The notes beneath the pieces were generated by a model that was given only the letters and a program-made list of their open reading frames with translations, was not told the DNA's origin and did no database searches. The translations under genes and the position numbers were made by a program. A DNA stretch of 64,000 bases from Kibdelosporangium banguiense (lineage in GTDB: Bacteria > Actinomycetota > Actinomycetes > Mycobacteriales > Pseudonocardiaceae), in the NCBI RefSeq assembly GCF_017876405.1, contig NZ_JAGINW010000001.1, forward strand, positions 9,561,203-9,625,202. Direction: 5' to 3'. This document shows positions 9,001 to 17,111 of the stretch, piece after piece. Every line of letters starts with the position of its first letter. Positions within the stretch are counted from its first letter, which is position 1.

Positions 9001-10017
9001 CTCGTCGAGCACCCACGCCTGCATGCCTGGCACCGCTCGGCCGATCGCGATCGGTTGCCCCGCAACGATGTCCTGACGCAGACAGGTGACTGTGCACTCG
9101 GTCGGGCCGTATCCGTTGACCATACGCCGCCCACGCGACCACAGTTCGGCGACGTCGTCGGGCAGTGCCTCGCCTCCGACGTACAACAGCCGCAGGTCTG
9201 GCAACGCCGCCTGCGGATCGGGGCAGGCGGCGGCGCGCAGCAGGGTCGGTGGCGGGCAGAACACGGTGATCCGTTCGTCGCGTAGCCACGGCACCGCGTC
9301 CGGGCCGAGCCGGACGGTCTCGTCGTCCATCACCACCACGGTGGCACCGGACGACAAGGCCATCCACACCTCCTCGACCGAGGAGTCGTACGCGGCCGAC
9401 GAGCCCTGCGCCACACGGTCACCAGGACCGAGAGAGAACTCGGCCAGGTCCGACCCGATCAGGTTCGAGATGCCCGCGTGCCCGATCATCACGCCCTTCG
9501 GCCGTCCCGTCGTGCCGGACGTGTAGATCAGGTAGGCCAAGCCGTCCGGCGCACGCGGCGCCTCGACCGGCCGCAACTCCGCCAGCGGGCCGTCGACCCT
9601 GACAATCGTTCCCTGATAGCCGATCCGCGTCGCCCGCTTGGCTCCCAGCGCGTCGGTGACAAGCACTCTGGCGCCCGAGTCGCTGAGGATGTGCGTGAGC
9701 TGATCATCCGGGAACGATGGGTCCACGCACACGTGCGCCGACCCGGACTTGAGCACCGCCAGCTGCGCCGCGTACAGCGAGTCGGACGTACGCGGCAGCA
9801 AAATCGAGATGACCCGTCCACGGCCGAGGATCCGCTCGAAGATCCCGGCGGCGACACCGGTTTTGCGCAGCAGGTCCCGGTAGGTCGTCCGGCTGCGCTC
9901 CGGCCGTCCGGTGGCCGGCGGGATGTCCACCGCGATGGCCTCCGGCCACCGCTGGGCCGCGCGCTCGAAGAAGCTGTAGAGCGAGATCGGCGGGGACTGG
10001 ACCGTCGAGGTCATCAC
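6067..10017 (-). CDS. Pls-type membrane NRPS (A-T plus six TM segments and three hexapeptide-like domains)
   Basis: A 1316-residue single-module synthetase. An adenylation domain spans about 1-500 (A3 YLIYTSGTTGRPKGV, A5 NGYGPTE, A7 YRTGD, A10 Lys494). A carrier domain follows (540-585, LGGTS with Ser551). Hydrophobic pairs lie near 617-680, 855-925 and 1105-1165, separating three soluble repeats with left-handed beta-helix-like strings (720-835, 975-1070, 1215-1316). This is the architecture and length known for epsilon-poly-L-lysine synthetase, whose tandem domains join monomers without a condensation domain. The specificity residues read DSECYGGVTK; the acidic third position (Glu215) suits a cationic amino acid, but I cannot name it. 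The gene overlaps a SET-domain gene (GTGA). No degrading hydrolase is seen nearby. Confidence 0.9.
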   Translation of the reverse strand: MMTSTVQSPPISLYSFFERAAQRWPEAIAVDIPPATGRPERSRTTYRDLLRKTGVAAGIFERILGRGRVISILLPRTSDSLYAAQLAVLKSGSAHVCVDPSFPDDQLTHILSDSGARVLVTDALGAKRATRIGYQGTIVRVDGPLAELRPVEAPRAPDGLAYLIYTSGTTGRPKGVMIGHAGISNLIGSDLAEFSLGPGDRVAQGSSAAYDSSVEEVWMALSSGATVVVMDDETVRLGPDAVPWLRDERITVFCPPPTLLRAAACPDPQAALPDLRLLYVGGEALPDDVAELWSRGRRMVNGYGPTECTVTCLRQDIVAGQPIAIGRAVPGMQAWVLDENLTPVAAGQRGELCMAGAGLAIGYHNQPGLSAEKFPDHPALGRIYRTGDLVHAEPDGTLFYHGRIDSQVKVRGYRIELEAIETSLARCDGVREAACRVQGDGPAQAIAAHIIPVDPMRPPPVDSLKTRLRTELPGYMVPALFGVIDDLPRSAGGKLRRTDLPVLTLPERRRGGVAAADPVEKAIAQAVGEVFGLADGVSVRDDFFNDLGGTSLQAAILISKLRTNPATDTITVRDVYEARTVTELARRARPATPVRHEPAPMPVVSSARDAAKVTAIQTAWIVLELILLAPVAYLVTFKFLPWLAGEIGLLPLVLLVPFVLVPAGLAWTPIAVFVAVRLKKILIGRYQPVRAPAWSGLRVRVWIVQHMVRLIPWRTIAGTEFQCMALRALGARIGKRVHIHRGVNLTQGGWDLLDIGDDVTLSQDAHIGLVQFEHGQLVIGPVRIDSGATVDIRAGLGPGTRMGRDSWLAPLSSLPAGRFLPDSEMWDGVPARLVGPAPQPPDPVGEGSVLSPVLHGIAMMVCRTLMAWVLAVPATVLMVGVILRYQLTFDSVLVALTNPLAYLPFFLSIAVLVCVTLIVTLVLEALAARALGRVTDKVISRWSPAYIRIWLKSGLVESAGRWLSGGLYWPVWLRWAGMKVGRGCEISTIIDVVPELVHIGPDTFFADGIYLGGPRIQQGTVALAGVRISERTFLGNHAVIAGGQRLPSDILIGISTVADDRVIRPGSSWFGHPAFELPQREVVTVDRSLTHKPSLIRRVNRLFWEWLRFVLPVVPLAVMVAWFWGIALAVETLPYTGFLVIGAAAVTFGAALLPCLIVLAMKWLLLGKVRPGVHPLWSCWCSRWDFLYVAWGVIASGALAAVEGTLLLAVYLRRMGMKIGKRVVLGDGFAQVVDPDMLHFGDGATVNAMFQAHTFEDRVLKIDRVTVGAHSTLANATVPLYGADIGTGTYVAPHSVVMKHEHLLPNLRYEGAPTRA

Positions 10018-10517
10018 GAGCTCAGCGACAGCAGGTGGGTCGCGAGCCGCGGCCGCAATCGTGCTTGGTCCTCATCGGACAGATACCGGTAGCCCCGGAC
10101 AAGCCCGGCGCACGCCTCGGCGCCGCAGCGACAGGTGAACGGCTCCGCCATGTCGTATTCGGTGGTGTTGTAGTCGAATGTGATCTCCTGTCCGAAATCA
10201 ATCGGTTTCAAGCCGAACACCGCGCGGCCTCGTATTGCCACCGTCGGGTCACAGCTGTGATTCATAAAGCGCCAGTAAAATCGGTCGAGAACGGCCTCGA
10301 AGTCATACTCCTCCGGAACATCTACATGCGTGGCAGGCCCGACCTGCACGGTGTACCTGGTTGGCCGCATGGACGCTTCACCGACGATGGCGAACAGCCG
10401 TTCACCTGCCACGATCGGTCGGTTCGCGACCAGACGGTACTCCCTGTCGGCACGCACGACCGCCACCGCACTCACGACACCGACACGTTCTTCGACAATC
10501 ACACGAACTCCCGACAA
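10014..10517 (-). CDS. SET-domain protein (putative lysine N-methyltransferase)
   Basis: A 167-residue stand-alone SET protein. The two knotted motifs are clear: RFMNHSCDPT (NHSCxPN-type, SAM binding) and GQEITFDYNTTEYD (catalytic Tyr, ELTFDY-type). A post-SET zinc site follows (FTCRCGAEACAGLVRGY, three cysteines). SET enzymes transfer methyl groups from SAM to lysine epsilon-amino groups. Here the stop overlaps the start of the Pls-type synthetase, so the natural inference is that it acts on the polymer, the monomer or the synthetase rather than on histones. It has a TTG start with GGGAAA about ten bases upstream; a GTG five codons later is an alternative. Confidence 0.85.
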   Translation of the reverse strand: MSGVRVIVEERVGVVSAVAVVRADREYRLVANRPIVAGERLFAIVGEASMRPTRYTVQVGPATHVDVPEEYDFEAVLDRFYWRFMNHSCDPTVAIRGRAVFGLKPIDFGQEITFDYNTTEYDMAEPFTCRCGAEACAGLVRGYRYLSDEDQARLRPRLATHLLSLSS

Positions 10518-10629
10518 GAACGATTTCCCGAATAGGCTTCACCAGCAATACGAGGAAGATCCCGGATGGGTTCACCGCTCGGCAAGTGTTGACATCCCGA
10601 CGGAAAATGATTCCCGGACGGACAGTGTG

Positions 10630-12117
10630 TCAAGAATGCCCGATTGCGTCGAACGCATGCAAAGCCGCTTGCAGGGACGCCCGGACGTGCGGTGCGTCGA
10701 GGTCCGCACCGAGCAGTTGACCGGCTCGCTTGAGACGGTCGTACAGCGCCTGACGGGACAGGTGCGCGGCCGCGGCGGCATCGGTCTTGTTGCCGCCACT
10801 GTCCACATAGGCCCGCAATGTGGCGACCAGCTCGGCGTGCTCGAGCAACGGGCCCAGCTCTCGCTCGACGTAAGCCTGCACGCGATGATCATCGCGCAAC
10901 AGATACATCAGTCCGCGCAGCCCGAGATCGCTCAGCCTCACATACGGCAGCGACACGCCGTTGGCGGCCGCGGCCACCTGCTTCGCCTCCAGCAACGCGC
11001 CCCGCACATCCTCGACCGAGGCCACCGGCTGGCCGACACCGACGATCACATCGCCTGCCCGGTGCACCGCGTCCGCTAGCCGCCCCATATGGTCGTACGG
11101 GTCGTCATCCGGTGACAGGGCGAGCAATACCCCGACCGAAACGCCGTCGAGGGCCGCACAGAAACCGACCTGACGATTATCCCGCAACGCCTCCCTGACC
11201 GGCCGGACGAGATCGCGCCGAGGCTGATGACGGATGACCGCGGCCACCAGCACGCAACGGTCCAGCGGAACGCCCATGGCCGCCGCGCGCATGGCGAAAT
11301 CCGACGACAGGACATCACCTTCCAGCAAGGACTCCAGCAGCGTGTGCTGAGCCTGCAGTTGGGGATCCTCGCCGTCGCGCGCCAGCCAGTCGAGTGCGAT
11401 CACTCCGGCCGCCCGTTCGGCGAGAATCACGTGCCTGGTCAACGGTTCCGTGCATCTGACCAGCAACCGGCCCCAGTCCTGCCCCTGGGCGCCGACCCGG
11501 GCGACCAGCCACCCCGTCTCGTGGTCGTAGCCGGTCTGTCCAGGTGAAACGATTTTGCGGGACAACGACTCCCAGCCGTCCAGCACGGCCGGGTCCGCTC
11601 CCGCCGGTTCGAAGGCGAGCACCCGGTGCGCCGTGTTCTCCAGGACGACAGCGCACTTGGCCAAGGCGGCAGCCTGCGACACCACCGTCGCGGCACGGGC
11701 CCCAGCCAGCGAAAGCTCGGTAAAGCGACGGTGGATCTCCTCGCAGCGACGGAACTCCTCGAACTGCCCGGCTGCAACAAGCGCGTGGACAGCGTCGACG
11801 ATGTCCAGAAGCCGGGTTTCCCGCCGTAACTGCACCAGCGGCAGGCCCCACCGCTGCGCTGCACGCACCGCCTCCTCCGCAATCGGCGTGGAAGCGTGAA
11901 CAATCACACCGGCAACACCGGTCTCCGCCAGACGATCAAGCCACGGCACGCTGTCCTGCGGCACCTCGGCCGCGAGGACGATCTCCCCACGCCGCGAGCC
12001 ACCCGCAACATGCACCCATCGCACTTCGCGATCGATGTTCTCCACGCCGGCCAATACCGCCGGCAGCCCGTGGCGAACACTTTCCAGATCGAGAATCCGC
12101 TGAATGGTGGGCAGCAT
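10630..12117 (-). CDS. PucR/CdaR family transcriptional regulator
   Basis: A 495-residue activator. The N-terminal purine-catabolism-regulator domain (residues about 1-125, RWVHVAGGSRRGEIVLA and GVAGVIVH) is followed by a GGDEF-like middle domain. The C-terminal PucR helix-turn-helix reads LVATLRAYVDSGGNKTDAAA then LSRQALYDRLKRAGQLLG. Such proteins respond to small metabolites and usually control neighbouring operons. It lies 112 bases upstream of the SET/Pls genes on the same strand, so it is a likely regulator of them and could even be co-transcribed. Upstream lies a GC-rich region with dyads (12281-12318). Confidence 0.88.
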   Translation of the reverse strand: MLPTIQRILDLESVRHGLPAVLAGVENIDREVRWVHVAGGSRRGEIVLAAEVPQDSVPWLDRLAETGVAGVIVHASTPIAEEAVRAAQRWGLPLVQLRRETRLLDIVDAVHALVAAGQFEEFRRCEEIHRRFTELSLAGARAATVVSQAAALAKCAVVLENTAHRVLAFEPAGADPAVLDGWESLSRKIVSPGQTGYDHETGWLVARVGAQGQDWGRLLVRCTEPLTRHVILAERAAGVIALDWLARDGEDPQLQAQHTLLESLLEGDVLSSDFAMRAAAMGVPLDRCVLVAAVIRHQPRRDLVRPVREALRDNRQVGFCAALDGVSVGVLLALSPDDDPYDHMGRLADAVHRAGDVIVGVGQPVASVEDVRGALLEAKQVAAAANGVSLPYVRLSDLGLRGLMYLLRDDHRVQAYVERELGPLLEHAELVATLRAYVDSGGNKTDAAAAAHLSRQALYDRLKRAGQLLGADLDAPHVRASLQAALHAFDAIGHS

Positions 12118-12280
12118 CGTGAAGGCGTGTCCCGTGCTCTTGTCATGGATCAGGAATGATCACCCTGACCGACCCCACCGCAGGCAGACCATCCGCCGAT
12201 CGGCTTGCCCACCCCCGCCGACCGGCGGGATCCGACCCGCTGGCACCCGCACTCGGCGGCCGGTCGATCGGCGCGCAAAA

Positions 12281-12318
12281 CCAGCCAGTCGGCGGGTGTA
12301 ATCCAGTCGACTGGCTGG
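12281..12318. repeat. Nested inverted repeats upstream of the PucR gene
   Basis: CCAGCCAGTC (12281-12290) is the reverse complement of GACTGGCTGG (12309-12318). Inside the right arm, CCAGTCGACTGG (12303-12314) is itself a perfect 12-base palindrome. It could be an operator for the PucR-type protein, or the remains of a terminator. It lies about 165 bases upstream of the PucR start. Confidence 0.45.
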
Positions 12319-12404
12319 AACGCAGGCCATGACCGAACCCGGCTTTCCCCGGCTCCGTACCACTGAGCAATGAGGGCGGCGAATCCGTTCGCTCTATCAC
12401 CCGG

Positions 12405-12974
12405 TTGTCGGCTCGGGATGCGGATCTGCTGGTCAAGGTCCGGCTGGCCAATCTGTGGGAGATGCCTGCCGGTCAGATGGCCGGTGAGCGGTCGGCGAGC
12501 GTCAAGGTCCAAGAGGCCGGCCGCACCATGATGAACGACCACACCCTGTTGAACGTCGAGGTCGAGCGCTTGGCGGGCCTGTACGGCCTGCAACTGCCCT
12601 CAGCGCCCAACGACATGCAGAAGAGCTGGCTCACCGAGATGGCCCAGGCATCCGGGGCACAGTTCGACTCCGTGTTCGCGATGCGATTGCGCGCCGCGCA
12701 TGGACTGATCTTCCCCGTGGTCGACTTCGCTGCCCTGTACGCCCCGACGCCGCTGATGGTGATGTCCGATTCGGACGGTGGCACTATGGTTGTGGCGCTT
12801 GCGCTGGCGCCGCCGGTGGTGGCGATCGCAATCTTCGTACTGTGGCTCGCCGTGGGCCGCAACCGGCGCCGTCCCGGCGGCGGTCGACCCAACTGGTCCT
12901 ACACCCCAGAGGATGACGACGATCGGCAGCCTGGTCGTACAAGGTTTCTGGCGGACAGCGAACCAACGCGTTGA
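12405..12974 (+). pseudogene. DUF4142-like membrane protein, decayed at both ends of the domain
   Basis: Residues 1-110 match the conserved part of actinobacterial DUF4142 proteins (SARDADLLVKVRLANLWEMP, QMAGERSASVKVQEAGRTM, LPSAPNDMQKSWLTEMAQASG, RLRAAHGLIFPV). The usual signal peptide before this block is absent: the frame is open only back to 12333, with no good start or ribosome site; TTG 12405 is the best candidate. The second half of the domain is cut, and the sequence jumps to VDFAALYAPT and a single membrane helix (MVVALALAPPVVAIAIFVLW) with a basic tail. Domain function is unknown. I judge it a remnant. A small functional membrane protein is possible but less likely. Confidence 0.6.
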
Positions 12975-13029
12975 CCAGCCTAAGCAGGCCCACCGCGCTC
13001 GTCTCCGTCCTGGTGGCCATACTGGCCGG

Positions 13030-14151
13030 ATGAACGAGCGGGCGGGCGGCGGGCTCCGATGGGCGGTGGATTCCGCGCTGTTCGGACTGGCTGTCCTTGA
13101 CGCGTGGCTTGGTTTTGAGCCTGACTGGCCGTTTTCCACGGCTTCTGTGTGCGTCGCCGTACTCGCGCTGTTGTTGCGGCGACGCTACCCCTATGTCACG
13201 TTAGCGCTGACACTGCCGACACTGGCGTTCTCGTATGCGGTCGTCGCTGTGTTGATCGCGCTGTACGACGTCGCCCGGCACACCCGCGACCGACGGGTGC
13301 TCGCACTGTGTTCCGCCGTGGTCGCGATCGGCTACGCCGTGCCGTGGCCTGGCAAGGACGACATGGTTTCAGCGCCATCGATCCTCGTCAACGTGGTCTA
13401 CGCGCTGATGTTCGGTGGCGCGCCGGCGTTCCTCGGGCAACTGGTCCAGGCCAGGGGCGATCTGTCGCTGCAGCTCAAGGAAATCAATGAGGCCCGCGAC
13501 CATGAGCGTGAACTGGTCGCACAAACCGTCCTGGCCAAGGAACGCGCCCAACTGGCCCGGGAGATGCATGACGTCGTCTCCCACCAGGTCAGCCTGATCG
13601 CCGTGCAGGCCGGAGTACTCCAGGTCAGCCCGCCCGGTCCGGAGACAAAAGACATCGCCGCCACCATTCGCCAGCTCAGTGTCACCACGCTCGACGAGTT
13701 GCGCCACATGGTCACGCTGCTGCGGGTGTCCGGCAGCGTGGTCACCGACCTGGCGCCACAGCCGACACTCGCTGTGCTACCGACGCTTGTGGCCAACAGC
13801 GGCATCGAGGTCACCATCGAGGGGTTGCTGCACGACGATGCGGACGCCGCCACCCAGCGGGCGGTCTATCGCACGGTGCAGGAAGCACTGACCAACGCAC
13901 GCAAACATGCACCCGGAGCAAGCGCAACTGTGCAGCTGTGGCACAACCACAGCGAACTGGGTGTCACAGTCACGAATGCCTCACCGACACGTCCCACTCT
14001 GTCACTCCCGAGTGCGCAGCACGGCTTGATCGGGCTCCGTGAGCGGGCGGACCTGCTGAACGGCACGCTGACCTTTGGGCCGACTCCCGACGGCGGGTTT
14101 CGCGTACACCTCTGCCTGCCTTGGCATCCGGCCCACTTCGACAGCCCATAA
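13030..14151 (+). CDS. NarL-type sensor histidine kinase (HPK7), orphan
   Basis: A 373-residue kinase with four to five N-terminal membrane helices (about residues 10-135), a coiled linker (QLKEINEARDHERELVAQTV), the HisKA_3 dimerisation box LAREMHDVVSHQVSLIAVQAG with the phospho-His, and a HATPase domain (VQEALTNARKHAPGASATVQ, then GLIGLRERADLLNGTL). I set the start at ATG 13030, after which the membrane domain begins; the longer frame runs through the preceding gene. Kinases of this type pair with LuxR-type response regulators, but none is adjacent; the nearest is the one at 40102, much too far to assume a pair. Confidence 0.88.
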   Translation: MNERAGGGLRWAVDSALFGLAVLDAWLGFEPDWPFSTASVCVAVLALLLRRRYPYVTLALTLPTLAFSYAVVAVLIALYDVARHTRDRRVLALCSAVVAIGYAVPWPGKDDMVSAPSILVNVVYALMFGGAPAFLGQLVQARGDLSLQLKEINEARDHERELVAQTVLAKERAQLAREMHDVVSHQVSLIAVQAGVLQVSPPGPETKDIAATIRQLSVTTLDELRHMVTLLRVSGSVVTDLAPQPTLAVLPTLVANSGIEVTIEGLLHDDADAATQRAVYRTVQEALTNARKHAPGASATVQLWHNHSELGVTVTNASPTRPTLSLPSAQHGLIGLRERADLLNGTLTFGPTPDGGFRVHLCLPWHPAHFDSP

Positions 14152-14266
14152 GGGATCGGCCAAGTGATCCCGGGGTCGCGCCAAGGGACATTCCCCGATG
14201 CGGCGAGCCACGAGATCGGGTGGACTGGCACCCATCAACGCCTCCCGACCAGAAAGCACCGTCCGC

Positions 14267-14635
14267 ATGAAGACGACAGTCGAATGGATCCGGGCCGACG
14301 AGCGACTCCCCTACGACGGCGCCGGCATCGTCGCAGCCGTGACCGGCCGCTATCCCGGCGAGCCCGAAGATGACCCCGACTCGCTCTCCGGCCAGGAATT
14401 CTGGCTGGTACTCCCCATGTACTTCCGCCGCATCCACCCAGTGGAGGAAACCGGAGAGATCATCGAGAACTGCTTCTACGACTCCGACGGCGTCGTCCGC
14501 CTCCCCATCGGCAGGCCCACTGACGACGAGATCGTCACGCACTGGGCCGAGATGCCCAACCTCCCCGGCGCAGACGTACAGCGCCTGTACGGCGACGACG
14601 TACGCCCTGCCCTTCGCGCCGTGTCCGACCAATAG
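14267..14635 (+). CDS. Small DUF551-like protein
   Basis: A 122-residue soluble protein. The start (TTVEWIRADERLPYDG) and the end (EIVTHWAEMPNLPG) match the pattern of DUF551 proteins, which begin W-I-x-x-x-x-R-L-P and end T-H-W-x-x-x-P. The function of this family is unknown; members are often found on phages and accessory elements. Start ATG 14267 was chosen because homology begins there. It is convergent with the MOSC-reductase gene, 26 bases away. Confidence 0.65.
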   Translation: MKTTVEWIRADERLPYDGAGIVAAVTGRYPGEPEDDPDSLSGQEFWLVLPMYFRRIHPVEETGEIIENCFYDSDGVVRLPIGRPTDDEIVTHWAEMPNLPGADVQRLYGDDVRPALRAVSDQ

Positions 14636-14661
14636 CCGGTCAGGATCACTCGCACAATTTC

Positions 14662-16500
14662 TCAGGTCTCGACCAGGACGTCCGTGGTCGGGACCGAGCT
14701 GCAGAGCAGGACCTGCCCGCTGCGGGTCTCCGTCATGGGGTCGACGAGATAGGCCGTGGCGCCGTGGACCGTGGCCGCGCAACTTCCGCACACGCCTGAC
14801 CGGCAGGCCGACGGCATCGTGAGGCCTCGGGACTCCGCCAAGTCGAGCAGTGTTCCCTGTTCGGTGGTCCACTGTGTGGTCGTGCCGGACGACAGGTAGG
14901 TCACGGTGAAAGGGCCGGGGTGCGGGGCCCGCCGGGGTTCGATGCTGACCGGTCGCGGCGAGTAGAAGGGATCCCAGTGGATCGAATTCGCCGGCACCCC
15001 AAGGGTCTCGGCGATCGCTCTCATGTCGTGCACGAAAGCGGCCGGCCCGCACAGATGCACACTGGTACGCGCGGGATCGACCACGATGTCCGCGATGAAT
15101 TCCTTATCCGGACGGCCGTTGCGGCATCCCGGCGGGGCGGCGCCGTGCCGTGTCACACACAGGTGCAAGCGGGCGTTGCCCAGCTTTCCCACAGCCGCCT
15201 CCAGTTCGTCGCGGTGTGGCATGTGGTCGATGTCAGGGGCGACGTGGACGAAGTCGACCGGACGTTCACTTCCTGCAGTGACGAGCGCACTGGCGACGGC
15301 CAGCGCGGGCGTGATGCCGATTCCAGCCGTCAGTACGAGAAGCGGATCGCCCTCGCACACATCGATGAAGGCGTCACCGCACGGCCCGGTGACCAGGACC
15401 TCGTCACCTTTGTCCAAACTGGACAACCAGGGCGAGACGACGCCTCCCTCGTGGTATTGCGTCGTGATTCGTGTCATATCGTCGCCGGTCCGGCTGATCG
15501 TGTAGTTCCGCCAAGCAGGAGCGTCATGTCCGGTTCGATGGACCCGCAGATACTGGCCGGGGCGGGCCTGCGCGAACGCACCACTTGGATCCTCGAGCTC
15601 GAGGCTGGCGACGGCGTTCGCGGGCCGGTGCACCACCGTCACCGTGGCGACCCGCGGAGCCGCGACGATCTCCCGCCGGGTCAGTCCCTCCTGTGCCCGG
15701 CTGAGAACCACAGGCGATCCACAGTGGACCTGATCGCCGACCCGGAGCCTGCCTGATGTCCTGACCTGTGCGTACATTCCACAGTGGAGGTGACCGAACT
15801 GCCCGGTGAGCAGTCTGGGGACATCGAGCTCGACACGGCCGGTGCCCGGCTCGACCGCCGTTGCCCGGCACCTCTCGATCGGCCTCACCACGACCAGTTC
15901 GACCTCACCGATACGCAGGTGGACGCCCGCGAGGCCGAACTCCGCCCACGGCGGCAGGCCGTCGACATACAGGTTCGCCCGGAACCGCCGCGGGTCGATT
16001 TGAACACCGGCCACGCGCTCGAGCTCTCGGACAGTCGCCAGGTTGATGATCGAGATCGGCATGTCGGGGAAGTCCCACAGGTGCGCTCCCGACGAGATCA
16101 ACCTGCCCTCGATGCCGGCGGAACCAAGCCAGTCGGCGATGTGCCGCTCGTCGGCGGTCAGCCGGCCGTCGGCGTCGAGGCGGACCCGCAGTTCGTCGCC
16201 GTCCGGCCCCGTGACAACGACCTCGCCGGACGCCGAAAGCCGAGCCGAACAGCGGCCCAGGTCCGGCTTCATGTCCAGCGCGTCGAAGGCTTCGAAGATC
16301 GTCCAGGTACCGAAGGACGCCAGCGGAACGGCACCGTTGGCCAGCCCCAGCGCGCGGTCGAACGGAAGGCCGTCCAACCCGACAGCCACCTCGGCGAGTG
16401 ATTCCCCGCCCAAGCCCTTGACCGGATAACGCCCGATTCCGGCCAGCCACGGCAATGTCTCCAGATCGGACCGATCATCGGCTGCGTCCACAGAGCCCAC
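14662..16500 (-). CDS. MOSC domain/ferredoxin-NADP reductase/[2Fe-2S] ferredoxin fusion
   Basis: A 612-residue three-part redox protein. Residues about 15-270 form the MOSC beta-barrel plus MOSC domain (GRYPVKGLGGESL, FRANLYVDGLPPWAEF, IERCRATAVEPGTGRVE), a fold that carries sulfur or molybdenum cofactor. Then come FAD- and NAD-binding domains of the ferredoxin reductase type (YLRVHRTG, WRNYTISR, LLVLTAGIGITPALA, VHLCGPAAFV). A C-terminal plant-type [2Fe-2S] domain has CRSGVCGSC and a fourth Cys at LLCSS. It looks like a self-contained NAD(P)H reductase delivering electrons to a MOSC-bound substrate; the substrate is unknown. It starts at GTG with AAAGAGG upstream and is divergent from a broken cupin gene. 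Confidence 0.88.
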   Translation of the reverse strand: MGSVDAADDRSDLETLPWLAGIGRYPVKGLGGESLAEVAVGLDGLPFDRALGLANGAVPLASFGTWTIFEAFDALDMKPDLGRCSARLSASGEVVVTGPDGDELRVRLDADGRLTADERHIADWLGSAGIEGRLISSGAHLWDFPDMPISIINLATVRELERVAGVQIDPRRFRANLYVDGLPPWAEFGLAGVHLRIGEVELVVVRPIERCRATAVEPGTGRVELDVPRLLTGQFGHLHCGMYAQVRTSGRLRVGDQVHCGSPVVLSRAQEGLTRREIVAAPRVATVTVVHRPANAVASLELEDPSGAFAQARPGQYLRVHRTGHDAPAWRNYTISRTGDDMTRITTQYHEGGVVSPWLSSLDKGDEVLVTGPCGDAFIDVCEGDPLLVLTAGIGITPALAVASALVTAGSERPVDFVHVAPDIDHMPHRDELEAAVGKLGNARLHLCVTRHGAAPPGCRNGRPDKEFIADIVVDPARTSVHLCGPAAFVHDMRAIAETLGVPANSIHWDPFYSPRPVSIEPRRAPHPGPFTVTYLSSGTTTQWTTEQGTLLDLAESRGLTMPSACRSGVCGSCAATVHGATAYLVDPMTETRSGQVLLCSSVPTTDVLVET

Positions 16501-16536
16501 GGCAGACCTCTTTCATCTTGCCCGGAAGGCACGTAA

Positions 16537-16552
16537 TGTAACACATGTTCCA
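16537..16552. promoter_or_regulatory. Dyad TGTAACA-CA-TGTTCCA between divergent genes
   Basis: A near-perfect inverted repeat (6 of 7 bases per arm) lies between the MOSC-reductase start (16500) and the cupin start (16545), overlapping the latter. Position and symmetry suggest an operator for a dimeric repressor serving both directions. The binder is unknown. Confidence 0.4.
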
Positions 16553-16925
16553 TGAAGATCCGACAGGGAGCCAAGCGCCGATGACACCGGACCGTGTCCT
16601 TACCAGAGATGCCCGCACGTGCCAGCTCCCCGAGAAAGTCCCCGCCGGGCAACGGATTCTCGCCGGATCCCCCGATGCCCTCCATCTCTTGCTGACCGAA
16701 CTGGGCGGAGCCGCCATTGGACTGTGGGAGATGTAGGAGGGCATCGCGGAGGACGTCGAACGCGAGGAGGTGTTCCTCGTCCTCTCCGGCTCAGGCGCGA
16801 TAACCTTCGCCGACGGCGAGCGCATCGAACTGCGCCCCGGCGTCGGCGTCCGGCTCAGGGCGGGCGACCGGACCACTTGGCAGGTCGATACGCCCTTACG
16901 CAAGCTGTACCTGATGCAGGCCTAG
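16545..16925 (+). pseudogene. Cupin (DUF861-type) gene interrupted by an in-frame TAG
   Basis: Reading straight through one stop gives a complete small cupin. The first 63 residues end GLWEM, TAG stands at 16734-16736, and the same frame continues for 62 codons (EGIAEDVEREEVFLVLSGSG, FADGERIELRPGVGVRLRAG, then RTTWQV and LRKLY). The C-terminal part matches the DUF861/ureidoglycine aminohydrolase-like cupins, in which IWE is normally followed by an unbroken Thr/Pro-rich turn and the DEVFVVLSG strand. A single base change explains the stop. There is no sign of a stop-codon readthrough element. It is divergent from the MOSC-reductase and may once have worked with it. Confidence 0.75.
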
Positions 16926-16949
16926 GACCTGCCCACCCGTTTCCGGCGG

Positions 16950-17100
16950 CGCAGTGAGGTGTACCGCGGTGATCCTCCCAGCGGACCTGCTTGCGGCGCA
17001 GGAGAAGGAGCAGAACGCCCCCGGTCAGGATCAATCCTGCCCCGGTCGGCAATGGCGGCATGAGAGATACTCCCGTGCTGGCCAGGCGAGCGGTCCCACA
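16950..17100 (-). pseudogene. C-terminal LAXTG cell-wall anchor remnant
   Basis: On the minus strand the sequence LASTG (17085-17071) is followed by SLMPPLPTGAGLILTGG, then VLLLLLRRK: a sortase E-type LAXTG signal, hydrophobic helix and basic tail. Upstream codons are not recognisable as a surface protein, and downstream the frame runs past the expected end to 16855. So only the sorting signal of a wall-anchored protein survives. Confidence 0.4.
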
Positions 17101-17111
17101 GGAACGCTGTA

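Noticed and set aside
16734..16736. Programmed stop-codon readthrough or unusual amino acid at the cupin TAG
   Set aside because: No downstream structure or known context supports recoding; a point mutation is simpler.
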